Positions 1 to 8,383 of a DNA stretch of 43,213 nucleotides are shown piece after piece; within the stretch, counting starts at the first letter, position 1, and each line of letters begins with the position of its first letter. Origin of the DNA: Sulfobacillus benefaciens. Its GTDB lineage: Bacteria; Bacillota; Sulfobacillia; Sulfobacillales; Sulfobacillaceae. Below the pieces are notes generated by a model. The model saw only the letters and a list, made by a program, of their open reading frames with translations. It made no database searches and was not told the origin of the DNA. The position numbers and the translations under genes are program-made. Where the stretch lies: contig PXYW01000022.1 of the NCBI GenBank assembly GCA_003023695.1, forward strand, positions 1 through 43,213, read 5' to 3'.

Positions 1-46
1 GCTGACAAACTGCTCATCCATAATACAATCACCTAATAACATATTA

Positions 47-277
47 TCAGAGATCATCATAGATTGACAGCAAGCAGCTTAAACCTCCAATTCCGGCCAT
101 CGGGACAATAATGTCATCATCATCAGTTTCAATCTTCAATTCTTTAACTGCTTCCCTGTCGATTAACGATTCAGCCGCTCCAGTATCCAGAATAAGGTTA
201 TTTACAGTTACAATTTGTCCCCGGTACTCCAAGGTAAGCGAGACGACAGGCAATCCGTTGCAGACGTGCAATATCAT
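47..277 (-). pseudogene. retropepsin-like aspartic protease, short and possibly frameshifted
   Basis: The 76-residue product carries the aspartic protease motif LDTGAAESLID at about residues 30-40, preceded by a beta-rich segment. This fits a single-domain retropepsin-like protein. Such proteins are usually about 120-140 residues, so this one looks truncated. Shortly before its stop, another frame opens and runs to the window edge (reading MMISDNMLLGDCIMDEQFV), which suggests a frameshift near position 60. The start codon overlaps the stop of the upstream gene as ATGA, so the two are probably translated together. The DTGA motif is visible. The protease assignment comes from that motif and the frameshift is an inference. 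A genuinely short protein is possible. Confidence 0.5.
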
Positions 278-522
278 TGAAGGTGCCCCCTGTACGCTGG
301 CTTTGTACGCACAGGCATGGCAATGCGCTCGTGTTTTGTGTGATACACAAAAACCTTACCGTGAGCTTGCATGAGTTCCTCGAAAGCCTCTTTCCCATCG
401 GTCAATGGTCGAATGACCGCGACTTCTTCAACGTGTAGTTCCCCGTTTTCCATGTGTGAAGTCAGCTCTTCGATCAACACAAACTGATTCGGGAATCGTT
501 CACGTACTTCAGACCATTGCAT
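274..522 (-). CDS. small uncharacterised protein paired with the retropepsin-like gene
   Basis: This 82-residue protein begins MQWSEVRERFPNQFVLIEEL and is rich in charged residues, with no membrane segment or signal peptide. I recall similar short proteins with a W-x-E-(I/V)-R-x-x-(F/Y)-P-x-x-F-V-L-I opening sitting directly upstream of retropepsin-like genes in other bacteria, but I know of no defined function. The stop codon overlaps the next gene's start (ATGA), indicating a two-gene transcript. A purine-rich AGGGAGGAT lies upstream as a ribosome binding site. The pairing could mean that the two proteins act together, but nothing in the sequence shows how. Confidence 0.6.
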   Translation of the reverse strand: MQWSEVRERFPNQFVLIEELTSHMENGELHVEEVAVIRPLTDGKEAFEELMQAHGKVFVYHTKHERIAMPVRTKPAYRGHLQ

Positions 523-1076
523 GTGTCGATCCTCCCTCGTATAGAAAAGATACTGGGCTTATGCTTGGATCGAACGTTGATGCCCAACTAGCCTTCTTGT
601 TCTGGCAACAACATTGTACTCCGTCCAACCACATATTAGCGACGTGATTGGCGAACTCGTCCACCGCGACATCAGAACCTATCATTCTAGTTAAAATGTC
701 CATCCGGTCACTTTATAGGTAAACTCAAAACACTGTCGATTTGCGCATATCTTGTTCACGATTAGGAACCATTAACTAGCCAAAGCCACCCCTTGTAAGG
801 GAAGTTTAATGGCTGGGCTTATTCATCGTACCTTGTCTACTGTCACGCCGTGTAAAGATTTCCCCACCCCTAAGGAAATTAGGAGGAAAAATTGGGGCGT
901 TCAGCTGTAGGCCAGGCGAAAATTGATGCCTTGCGAATCGTCGTTTCGCGTCAATGCGCTGGTGTCCATGGCCAGTGGAAAATTGGGTGGTAAAAAATCC
1001 CCAATGGAGCATAGAGCGCGTCCTTTTAACCTGCTAAAAGACGCGCAGAATCTCCTCTCTACTAGAAGCAATAAGG
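523..1076. other. gene-poor stretch with short repeats, possible insertion-sequence remnant
   Basis: I see no convincing gene in this 554-bp gap. Between about 857 and 1006 there are several related motifs: TTTCCCCACCCC (859-870), GAAAAATTGGGGCG (near 886-899), a 16-bp motif starting GGCCAG and ending GAAAATTG at 910-925 that recurs with two mismatches at 970-985, and AAAAAATCCCCAATGG (991-1006). Clusters of this kind resemble the multiple terminal repeats of IS21-type elements, but no transposase reading frame is present. A relic of an element end is possible but not shown. Confidence 0.2.
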
Positions 1077-2247
1077 TCATTTGCTGTGGCCGTATGGGTG
1101 ATCGGTGCGGAACCTATCTCCCCGTGCCATCCGAAGGGACGCCATGGCAAAAAATGCGCCACCGATTCCCATTAACGCGGTAAACACCCACACGGTAGCA
1201 ATTCCTTGGGCTTGCCTTAAGTCAAAATCAACCAACGGTCCCACTGCCCAAGCGAAGGAACCGCTTGCACCAAACACACCCATATATGCGCCTCTATTGA
1301 TATCAGACGCCAGAGATGAGGCGAACACCTCGGATGTCGGTTGCCAAAGCATTTCACCCAAGGCAAACAGACCGAGAACGAAGGTAACTCCCCAAAAGGT
1401 GCTCATGGGGATAAGAATCAGAAACGAGGTCCCCATCAGGACCAGCGAACCTCCGAATTTGACCGCCATGGGAATCCCGCTGGTAAATTTGACTACTCTA
1501 GCCTGAAAGGCCACGGTAAAGAGCGGATTGATTACGGCGAGAAATCCCCAGGTTGCCATAGATAATCGATAGGCAATATCACCTCATAAGCCGTATAGAC
1601 AACGAAGCCTGCGAATGTTGATACCAAAAGCAGCATAAACGGTTTATCCTGCAAAATCGCCCATTGATTGTGTTGAGATGGGCTTAGCGAGCCGCCGTCA
1701 ACCCCAGACTCCTTCGGTAGGAAAGCAAATTCAAAGGTTGCCGCAATCAGTCCCAGCCCAGCAACGAAGACGAAGAACATACCCCAATGATTGGTTTTCA
1801 GGATCAACCCGCTTAAAGGGGGGCCGATAAGGTATCCCGCATTGGTCACCACGTGTAAGGTTCCATAAGCCGACTCGCGCCGGTGTTTTAGCACTAAATC
1901 CCCGACCATGGCACTCGTCGCTGCAAGTCCAGGACCCTGCGCCCGCGATGATGACCAAAACGATTCCGAAGAATAGGTGGCGGCCATCAGCCGCTGCGGC
2001 TCGTTCGCCATCGCTTCGCCGCACCACGCAATGCCAATAGTTTGTCTCCGTCCGACCCGATCCGACACGAGGCCCCCTAAATATCCCGTTGTTGCAGCAG
2101 CCATCGCCTCCAAAGCATACACGCCGAAGGGGTCGCCAATAAATGAGAAGCGGTCCATATTCCGATAAAACTCCAAAACGCCGAAAAGGCAACGGAACTC
2201 AAAAATGAGACAAATAGAAGGGACCCGATGCCAGGCTCTATTTCCAT
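1077..2247 (-). pseudogene. major facilitator superfamily transporter, frameshifted pseudogene
   Basis: The pieces together encode an MFS permease of about 390 residues. Starting at 2247, the frame reads MEIEPGIGSLLFVSF and a first membrane helix. The homology then jumps frame near 2130-2150 to the loop motif GGLVSDRVGRRQT. It jumps again to FFGIVLVIIAGAG near 1970 and back to LAATSAMVGDLV near 1925. A last shift near 1555 leads from YEVILPIDYL to the C-terminal half (MATWGFLAVINPLF and four or five hydrophobic segments, ending at 1077). At least three or four frameshifts are needed, so this is a decayed gene rather than one sequencing error. It lies 27 bp downstream of the RibD_C-type gene on the same strand and was probably co-transcribed with it. 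Substrate unknown. Confidence 0.8.
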
Positions 2248-2274
2248 GCCGACGCCGCCGCAACAGGCAAACCC

Positions 2275-2973
2275 CTATGTTAACCCAACATTAACTCTCA
2301 AAATTCGATAGTGCGCCCAAATCAGGTTGCTGTCCCAGACCTCGGATTGCACCAGATTAAGTCGAACGATGCCCTTCCATGACTCCAAATTTGGTGCTTC
2401 AAAGATCGTCGGCGTCGTCTCTCCCCCCACTAGAAGTGGACTCCATAATATGCTAATTTCGTCAACCAACCCTGCGCGTAAAAACGCGCCGTTAATCTTC
2501 CCTCCTCCAGTGAGCGCCAACTTTCGAAAACCGCGACGAAAAAGTTGTTCTAACGCGTTACCAAGATCGATATACTCACCGACCCCAGCCTTTATATTAT
2601 CTATCTGTTTAGAGCGTAATTGATCATAGTAACTGGTCGGTGTATTTTCTCGGGTACCCACAATAAGCCTCTTGGTATAAGCCCAATCAATCCGTCCCCG
2701 ACCATCAAACACAATATACGCCTGGGATTTTTTCGGCCAATCTGGCTCAAACGCCAGGGCAACCTCGTGGTTTCCCCACACCAGCACTGATTCACTCCCT
2801 GACATCAACCCGTCACAGGCTAACCGATCGTAAAGCCCATTCAGTAAATCATGGGCACGACCATTTAGCCGCTCGGCAGCCCATTCCCCCACATTGCGTC
2901 CGGGAGCCGTGGTGATGCGTCCGTCTACTGAAGCTCCCATCACCACCACTACTTGTGGTCTCATAGATTTCAC
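2275..2973 (-). CDS. RibD C-terminal / dihydrofolate reductase-like reductase
   Basis: The 232-residue product opens VVVVMGASVDGRITT, the beginning typical of the RibD_C reductase fold, and contains LALTGGGKINGAFLRAGLVDEI at about residues 175-195, the NADPH-binding and substrate-site segment of that family. Members reduce pteridine- or pyrimidinone-like substrates using NADPH. Stand-alone copies outside riboflavin operons often have unknown substrates, and no deaminase domain or other rib gene is present here. The start is GTG at 2973 (weak GAGG four bases away) or the ATG three codons later. It diverges from a WYL-domain regulator that probably controls it. The downstream MFS gene is broken. 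Confidence 0.75.
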   Translation of the reverse strand: MKSMRPQVVVVMGASVDGRITTAPGRNVGEWAAERLNGRAHDLLNGLYDRLACDGLMSGSESVLVWGNHEVALAFEPDWPKKSQAYIVFDGRGRIDWAYTKRLIVGTRENTPTSYYDQLRSKQIDNIKAGVGEYIDLGNALEQLFRRGFRKLALTGGGKINGAFLRAGLVDEISILWSPLLVGGETTPTIFEAPNLESWKGIVRLNLVQSEVWDSNLIWAHYRILRVNVGLT

Positions 2974-3035
2974 CCGCCCTCTAAAAAATCGGTAAGGAAC
3001 AGATCTGAACTACTATTGATAGTCTATAACCACAA

Positions 3036-3056
3036 TCATGACATCTTGTGTCATGA
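3036..3056. promoter_or_regulatory. perfect inverted repeat, candidate operator of the WYL regulator
   Basis: TCATGACA (3036-3043) and TGTCATGA (3049-3056) form a perfect 8-bp inverted repeat around a 5-bp spacer. It lies between the divergent RibD_C-type gene (starts at 2973) and the WYL regulator gene (starts at 3091). Its size and symmetry suit a dimeric helix-turn-helix repressor, so autoregulation plus control of the reductase is a reasonable inference. Confidence 0.5.
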
Positions 3057-3090
3057 TAAGCACATAGTGCAATTATGGAGGTGCACCCTT

Positions 3091-4092
3091 GTGAGAGCTG
3101 ACCGCTTGGTCGCCATGATTCTGCTTATACAACGGCACCATGCATTAACCGCTCGCCAGTTGGCAGACCGTCTCGAAGTTTCCGAGCGCACGGTTTTTCG
3201 TGACATTCAAGCGTTGAGTATAGCCGGTGTCCCAGTATACGCGGAGCATGGTGCACGTGGCGGTTTTCGCATCCAAAACGACTATCGCCTGGACTTGTCC
3301 GGTCTTCGCACAGCCGAAGTGCGAACCCTGTTACTAGGCGGTAACGAAGGCGTGCTGGCCGATCTGGGGTGGAAACATGACGCTTTGACGGCATGGGATA
3401 AGATCCAGCATGCTATTCCGGCAGAACAGTTCTCCCTGGCAGCCGAGACCACGCAACGGTTCTATGTGGACGAGACGCCCTGGTTTAACCCTGTAAGAAC
3501 ACATCCCACATTGAATACGATCCAAGAAGCCCTTTGGCAAAATCGAAAATTGACCCTACACTACGCCAAATCGGCTAGGACCGTCACCACACCAACCGTG
3601 TGTCCCTATGCGCTGGTAGCAAAAGTTGGAGTATGGTATCTAGTTGGTGCACACGATAATATGCTCAAGGTCTATCGAGTGTCGCGAATCCAGCAAGCCT
3701 TGCCGCTATACGAACGATTTGAACGTCCCCTCTCGTTCGATCTCCAGCAATTTTGGACCTCATGGACACGGGAATTTGAAACGAGCCGCCCACTATATGA
3801 AGCGCTCCTCTGGATTAGGAATGAGAGTTATGACCAATTTATTCGAGCTACTCCGTGGCCGATTTGCCGCGCCGTCCCTAAGGGGAACCAAGCGCCGCCC
3901 CCGGGCTTTGTCGCAGTACAGGTAATGTTTGAAACCGCAGAATCTGCCTGTCGCCACATTCTAAGTTTCGGGACGGAAATTCGTGCCATAGCCCCTCTAA
4001 CGCTAGGGGAAATGGTCCTAGACCGTGCGCGACGCATTGTGGCGTGGGAAGAAGACATGGCGCAATCTGACCAGCATGTCCCAAGACAATAA
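3091..4092 (+). CDS. WYL-domain, HTH_11-type transcriptional regulator
   Basis: The 333-residue protein has an N-terminal winged helix (residues about 1-60; RQLADRLEVSERTVFRDIQAL is the recognition region) typical of DeoR/YafY-like regulators. A WYL domain follows, visible as GVWYLVGAHDNMLKVYRVSRI at about residues 185-205, and then a WCX-like C-terminal segment. WYL domains sense ligands, in several cases nucleic acids or nucleotides, and the repressors usually act locally. I chose GTG at 3091 because GGAGGTG sits seven bases upstream and the HTH begins there; the frame is open further upstream without family similarity. The divergent reductase and the inverted repeat at 3036-3056 suggest its target. 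Confidence 0.82.
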   Translation: MRADRLVAMILLIQRHHALTARQLADRLEVSERTVFRDIQALSIAGVPVYAEHGARGGFRIQNDYRLDLSGLRTAEVRTLLLGGNEGVLADLGWKHDALTAWDKIQHAIPAEQFSLAAETTQRFYVDETPWFNPVRTHPTLNTIQEALWQNRKLTLHYAKSARTVTTPTVCPYALVAKVGVWYLVGAHDNMLKVYRVSRIQQALPLYERFERPLSFDLQQFWTSWTREFETSRPLYEALLWIRNESYDQFIRATPWPICRAVPKGNQAPPPGFVAVQVMFETAESACRHILSFGTEIRAIAPLTLGEMVLDRARRIVAWEEDMAQSDQHVPRQ

Positions 4093-4440
4093 CAAACATC
4101 AGGGAGCACTTGAGGAAAATTTGTGTATTCCGTAATGGAGATACCGTCCGGATCTCTAATTTACCCATGAGCGCCGGAGACACAAGGAACACTTCCGTGC
4201 GCCGTCTCGACGATTTGGCCGCGTTGTCGAGCGCATCACGAGACCTATAGACTCGCGACTCCCTTTAAATCGTAATCCCGACTTTCAGCCTTAGACTTTG
4301 GCCCTTTTATTACCCAGCACGAAGATCGGACGTGCATTCTGGACGAGGGATTTGGGCACACTTTACCGTGGCGTAGAATTACCAGAGGAACACTCTTTGA
4401 CGAGGCGTGCCCTGGCGCACACTGGGAAGGATGGTGTAGT
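4093..4440. other. intergenic stretch before the APC permease
   Basis: This 348-bp stretch holds no reading frame with family-like features. A short open frame from 4298 has biased, non-protein-like composition and overlaps the permease start, so I discount it. AAGGATGGTGTA just before the GTG at 4441 serves as the permease ribosome binding site. TTGACG at 4397-4402 could be a -35 element, but no good -10 follows at the right distance. I see no riboswitch or terminator that I could support. Confidence 0.4.
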
Positions 4441-5844
4441 GTGGGATCTAAGGTTGGGCATCCCCGTTACAAAGGGAAATCCTCTTTTAAAAAGCGAACC
4501 AAACCCCGAAGAACACTCGGCGTAATAGGATTAACAGGTCTCGGAATTGGCGGCATCATTGGGGCCGGATTCTTTTTGGGAAGCGGCATTATCATTCGTC
4601 AGGTGGGGCCGGGAATTGTCTTTACCTATTTGCTCGCAGGCGTGATTCTCGCGCAAGTGATGGGTAGTATTACGTCGATGGCGATTAACGTGCCAGTGCG
4701 CTCCTCATATCAAGAGTATATTGAGAACTACCTGGGGAACTTTGCAGGATTTTTTCTTGGATGGGCTGTGTTCATTTCCGGTGTCCTATCGATTGGTTCA
4801 GAAGCCGTGGCGATGGCCGTCTATTCCAAAACTTGGTTCTCCTCAATTCCGTTGGGAATTTATGCGTTAGTCTATGTTTTAATTATTATCGCGCTTAATC
4901 TCTTTGGCGTCGCCAATCTAGGCAAAACTGAAGCGGGAATGTCAGTGATTAAGACCGCTGTTCTATTGGCATTTATCGTCACCACGGGATTAATCGTCTC
5001 GCACTTTCTATTCTCTCCTCATCCTACTGGATGGAAGTTGATCCAGAGCAATGGCGGAATATTTCCTAAAGGCGTGGGTGCTCTCTTTAAAGGCATGCTC
5101 ATCGTCATTTATAGTTACGCGGGTGTCACCACCGTAGCCATGGCGACTTCAAGGACAAGAGATCCCAAAGACACTGTCCCTGAAGCGGCGTTCATAACCA
5201 CGGTCGGCGTCGTTGGGCTATATGCCATTTCGGTGGCCAGTCTCGTCCTTTTAGTCCGCTATAACTATCTATCACCGCATCAATCGCCATTTGTCACAGC
5301 CCTGAATTTTTATCACATGACATGGTTCTCATGGATTTTCAACGGCGTCATTCTTATCGCGTCCTTTTCTGTGATGGCTGGCACATTTTACGCTACTGAA
5401 TGGATGTTGATTAGCATGGCCCTACGGAAGGGAGCCCCGCCTTGGTTTCGCCATTCTGGCAAAGGTCGGCCGTTCCCTGCCTTAATCGCTACTGCCGTCT
5501 TAGTGCTCATGACACTCGTACTAGCATTCTTGCTCCCCCGCACGGTGTATACCGATTTGACCGCTGCTTCCAGCTATTTTAGTTTCATCAATTGGTTATT
5601 GATTCTCTTGGCGTTTATCGCTTGGCATAAACGGGTAAGAAAGCCGGGTCAAGTTGTCTCACGGCTCGCCTTCGGAGCACCCTATGGAGCATGGATCATG
5701 GCCGCAGCTATCGTTGTTTTAGGTATTTATAGTGCGACAATACACAAGTTTCAACTCGCGTTTTTCGTCTTTTTGGTGTTAAGCCTTGTCATCCTCGCCT
5801 TTTGGTTGTTTTTTGTTCGACGAAACCTGCGAACTACCGGGTGA
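4441..5844 (+). CDS. APC-superfamily amino acid permease
   Basis: The 467-residue integral membrane protein has about 12 hydrophobic helices. The first contains the glycine-rich GLGIGGIIGAGFFLGSG (residues about 32-48), the unwound helix-1 motif with which APC transporters bind the alpha-amino and carboxyl groups of their substrate. The second helix region (QVMGSITSMAINVPVRSSY) also fits the GABA-permease/AAT branch. It should take up an amino acid by proton symport at the cytoplasmic membrane; the substrate cannot be read from sequence. The start is GTG with AAGGA seven bases upstream. The basic N-terminal tail (KKRTKPRR) fits a cytoplasmic N-terminus. It stands alone, followed by a 196-bp gap with no clear terminator. 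Confidence 0.85.
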   Translation: MGSKVGHPRYKGKSSFKKRTKPRRTLGVIGLTGLGIGGIIGAGFFLGSGIIIRQVGPGIVFTYLLAGVILAQVMGSITSMAINVPVRSSYQEYIENYLGNFAGFFLGWAVFISGVLSIGSEAVAMAVYSKTWFSSIPLGIYALVYVLIIIALNLFGVANLGKTEAGMSVIKTAVLLAFIVTTGLIVSHFLFSPHPTGWKLIQSNGGIFPKGVGALFKGMLIVIYSYAGVTTVAMATSRTRDPKDTVPEAAFITTVGVVGLYAISVASLVLLVRYNYLSPHQSPFVTALNFYHMTWFSWIFNGVILIASFSVMAGTFYATEWMLISMALRKGAPPWFRHSGKGRPFPALIATAVLVLMTLVLAFLLPRTVYTDLTAASSYFSFINWLLILLAFIAWHKRVRKPGQVVSRLAFGAPYGAWIMAAAIVVLGIYSATIHKFQLAFFVFLVLSLVILAFWLFFVRRNLRTTG

Positions 5845-6040
5845 AAGAAACACATAAACTCGAGCCCATTCTGTTGCAAGGAAGCTCAAATGCACAGCTC
5901 CGGCCCCCCAAAGTACGCCAACCTTTCAGGCATTTACGAGATTCGCCACTCCCGGATTATTCAGTATGGTCACTGAAAAGCGCTACAGAATTAAAAAGCA
6001 GCCAATCGGTCGATAGAGGTTTCTCCGTAAAGCTTAAGGG

Positions 6041-6952
6041 CTAAGAGGAGGAAGAAATAGGGCTGGAGTCCAACCGGGTTTCGCGTAGCCGTTCCATCAA
6101 TGCCGTGGCGGCGTAAGACATTGGCATGTCTTTGGACACAATCAGTCCAATCGGTCGAGTTGGCAAGGCAGGATTTGTCCGAACTTCAAAAAGATGTCCC
6201 CCTGCCAAGTCGTCTTGCACAAAATTACCAATCACAGCAGAAATGCCTAACCCAATACGGGCAAATTCGATTAATAAATCAATGCTGCCAAGCTCAATTT
6301 CCGGTATCAAAGCCACTCCGTTGGCCAGGAAAAATGCATCGATTCGATCCCGCGTCACACTTCCTCTCTCCAACAAGAGTATGGGAAACTGGGCCAATTC
6401 TTCCAAACTAACCACTCGATTTGCCAAATCGCGGTATTTCTCCCCAACGACAAAGCAATCCTGAAGCTGTGGTCCCTCAAAAATGGTAATGCGATCACTG
6501 GCAACCGGAAGGTTCACAATGCCAAAATCAATCTGTCCGTTCTCGAGCAGTGTTACCGTTTCCTGTGACGTACGATTCGTCACATGTAGATGAATGTGGG
6601 GATGCTCCTTATGAAAACTATCCAAAGCGGGCAGTAGATAATGGCGACAAAGCGTATCGCTGGCACCAATACGAATCTCACCCCGATTTAGACGTTGGAG
6701 ATCGACCACATGCCGCTCCCCGGCATCGATAATCTGTAGCGCTTGATCCAGGTAAGAAAACAGAACCGCTCCTTCAGGGGTCAGCCGAATGCCTCGCGGG
6801 GTGCGAATCATTAAGGACGCTTCCATCTGTTGTTCCAACTTTTTGATGGATTGGCTAATCGCCGACTGAGAAACGAATAATTTTTCGGCTGCCTGACTGA
6901 GACTCCCGGCTTGAGCCACGGCATGGAAGATCCGATAGCGGTCTAAGGACAC
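6041..6952 (-). CDS. LysR-family transcriptional regulator
   Basis: The N-terminal 60 residues form the LysR helix-turn-helix (FHAVAQAGSLSQAAEKLFVS, then QSAISQSIKKLE). A LysR substrate-binding domain follows, starting with GEIRIGASDTLCRHYLLPAL; this resembles the CysB/CysL/YtlI-type periplasmic-binding fold. Coordinates use the in-frame GTG at 6952 (303 residues, normal size), but no ribosome binding site precedes it closely. AGGAG at 6976-6980 would instead suit a rare ATT at 6964 or ATC at 6967. The gene diverges from purA across about 110 bp containing an AT-rich palindrome. LysR proteins usually control a divergent neighbour, so purA is a candidate target, though an unusual one. The ligand is unknown. 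Confidence 0.85.
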   Translation of the reverse strand: MSLDRYRIFHAVAQAGSLSQAAEKLFVSQSAISQSIKKLEQQMEASLMIRTPRGIRLTPEGAVLFSYLDQALQIIDAGERHVVDLQRLNRGEIRIGASDTLCRHYLLPALDSFHKEHPHIHLHVTNRTSQETVTLLENGQIDFGIVNLPVASDRITIFEGPQLQDCFVVGEKYRDLANRVVSLEELAQFPILLLERGSVTRDRIDAFFLANGVALIPEIELGSIDLLIEFARIGLGISAVIGNFVQDDLAGGHLFEVRTNPALPTRPIGLIVSKDMPMSYAATALMERLRETRLDSSPISSSS

Positions 6953-6983
6953 CTCTGCATTAATGATACTTATCGCTCCTCTA

Positions 6984-7024
6984 ATTAATATTAATTTTAA
7001 TAATATACCGCTTTTCATTATACT
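6984..7024. promoter_or_regulatory. LysR/purA intergenic: AT-rich palindrome and purA -10 element
   Basis: ATTAATATTAAT at 6984-6995 is a perfect 12-bp palindrome between the divergent LysR and purA genes and could be the LysR binding site, since it contains the T-N-A symmetry common for that family. TATACT at 7019-7024 is a reasonable -10 for purA. The -35 region 17 bp upstream is T-rich but does not match the consensus well. Confidence 0.35.
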
Positions 7025-7061
7025 AACCATGTCAGCAATAAAACGGAGGAGGAATTGCCAC

Positions 7062-8342
7062 ATGGCCGTTTTGGCAGTCGTTGGCGCCAACTGGGGAGAC
7101 GAAGGAAAAGGAAAGATTACGGATTATCTTGCGCATAATGCGAATGTCGTGGTGCGCTTTCAGGGCGGCAGCAATGCTGGACACACGATTCTTAATAGTT
7201 GGGGCAAATTCGTCTTGCATGCGTTGCCGTCAGGAGTCTTTTACCCCCACATCCTCAATGTGATCGGGCCAGGCGTAGCGCTGAATATCAACAATCTGAT
7301 CCAGGAGCTTCAAACCCTCCAGGACCGTGGCGTACCTACGCCGCAGCTGTTCGTTTCCGAACGTGCACAAGTGGTGCTGCCAAGTCATGTTGCTCTAGAC
7401 CACTACGAAGAAGATCGATTGGCTGCCAACCAATTTGGCTCCACACGATCGGGCATCGCGCCGTTTTATGCTGACAAAGCTTTCAAAATCGGTATCCAGG
7501 TTGCCGACCTCTTTCATAAAGGTCTATTGCGCGACCGCATTGAACGCAATTTAGCGTTAAAAAACATTCTGTTTACCTATGGCTACGGCAAGCCCACCAT
7601 CGACCCCGTGACAGTCACCGAAACCTTGTGGCAGCAAGGAACCCAGATTTCCGGATACGTAGCAGACACAACCGCTATACTGCGAAACCAATGGCAGGAT
7701 GACGGGACTATCGTTCTGGAGGGTCAACTCGGCGCTTTGCGTGACCCCGATCATGGAATTTACCCGTTTACCACATCATCGTCTCCTTTGGCAGGCTTTG
7801 CCGCTGTTGGGGCCGGAATACCACCATACGCCATCACCCGTATTATTGCCGTGACCAAAGCATACTCCAGCTGTGTCGGTGCTGGCCCCTTGGTTACTGA
7901 GCTTAATGGCTCCGAGGCCGAGACATTGCGTAGTCGAGGCGGTGATGCAGGCGAATATGGCGCAACAACAGGCAGACCTCGCCGGGTAGGCTGGTTCGAT
8001 GCGGTAGCCACCCGTTATGGCTGTGCTCTTCAGGGTGCAACAGAAGTAGCCCTAACCAATTTGGATGTACTAGGCTATCTGGCAGAGATCCCCATCGCTG
8101 TAGGATATCGCCTTGATGGACACGTAACCCATGAGTTCCCCATCACCTCACGTCTTATGGAAGCCCAACCAATATATGAGATGATGCCAGGGTGGCAAAG
8201 CGACATTCGATCAATACGGACATATCGCCAGTTGCCGAGCGCTGCTCGTCGTTATATAGATCGGATTGAAGAACTCATCGGCACCGCGGTGAATCTCATT
8301 TCCGTCGGCCCAGAGCGAGATCAGATTTTGGTCAAGGAATAA
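7062..8342 (+). CDS. purA: adenylosuccinate synthetase
   Basis: The 426-residue enzyme joins IMP and aspartate using GTP to give adenylosuccinate, the first committed step to AMP. The phosphate-binding loop GDEGKGK is at residues 12-18, with catalytic Asp13; His41 lies in GGSNAGHT. RSGIAPFYADK and SRGGDAGEYGATTGRPRRVGW are further family signatures, and the C-terminal base-recognition segment is intact. The ATG at 7062 follows GGAGGAGGA closely and matches the family N-terminus (MAVLAVVGANWGDEGKGK); the open frame upstream is not part of the protein. It is monocistronic, ending in a strong hairpin terminator, and diverges from a LysR gene. Confidence 0.97.
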   Translation: MAVLAVVGANWGDEGKGKITDYLAHNANVVVRFQGGSNAGHTILNSWGKFVLHALPSGVFYPHILNVIGPGVALNINNLIQELQTLQDRGVPTPQLFVSERAQVVLPSHVALDHYEEDRLAANQFGSTRSGIAPFYADKAFKIGIQVADLFHKGLLRDRIERNLALKNILFTYGYGKPTIDPVTVTETLWQQGTQISGYVADTTAILRNQWQDDGTIVLEGQLGALRDPDHGIYPFTTSSSPLAGFAAVGAGIPPYAITRIIAVTKAYSSCVGAGPLVTELNGSEAETLRSRGGDAGEYGATTGRPRRVGWFDAVATRYGCALQGATEVALTNLDVLGYLAEIPIAVGYRLDGHVTHEFPITSRLMEAQPIYEMMPGWQSDIRSIRTYRQLPSAARRYIDRIEELIGTAVNLISVGPERDQILVKE

Positions 8343-8345
8343 AAA

Positions 8346-8369
8346 GGAACCGGCAACGCGGCCGGTTCC
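8346..8369. terminator. bidirectional terminator between purA and spoIIIAH
   Basis: GGAACCGGC (8346-8354) and GCCGGTTCC (8361-8369) form a perfect 9-bp stem with a 6-base loop. On the plus strand TTTCCTCCTT follows. On the minus strand the preceding run of A becomes TTTTTATT, a good U-tract, so the hairpin ends both convergent transcription units. Confidence 0.9.
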
Positions 8370-8383
8370 TTTCCTCCTTGTTG

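Noticed and set aside
509-703. 64-aa minus-strand open frame upstream of the retropepsin pair
   Set aside because: The last part overlaps the next gene's leader, composition is irregular (CCCQNKK), no family is recognisable and no ribosome binding site precedes it.
2953-3090. 46-codon N-terminal extension of the WYL regulator
   Set aside because: The extension crosses the operator-like palindrome and divergent promoter region; the GTG at 3091 has the ribosome binding site.
4298-4525. 75-aa open frame before the APC permease
   Set aside because: It overlaps the permease start in another frame and has no family-like features.
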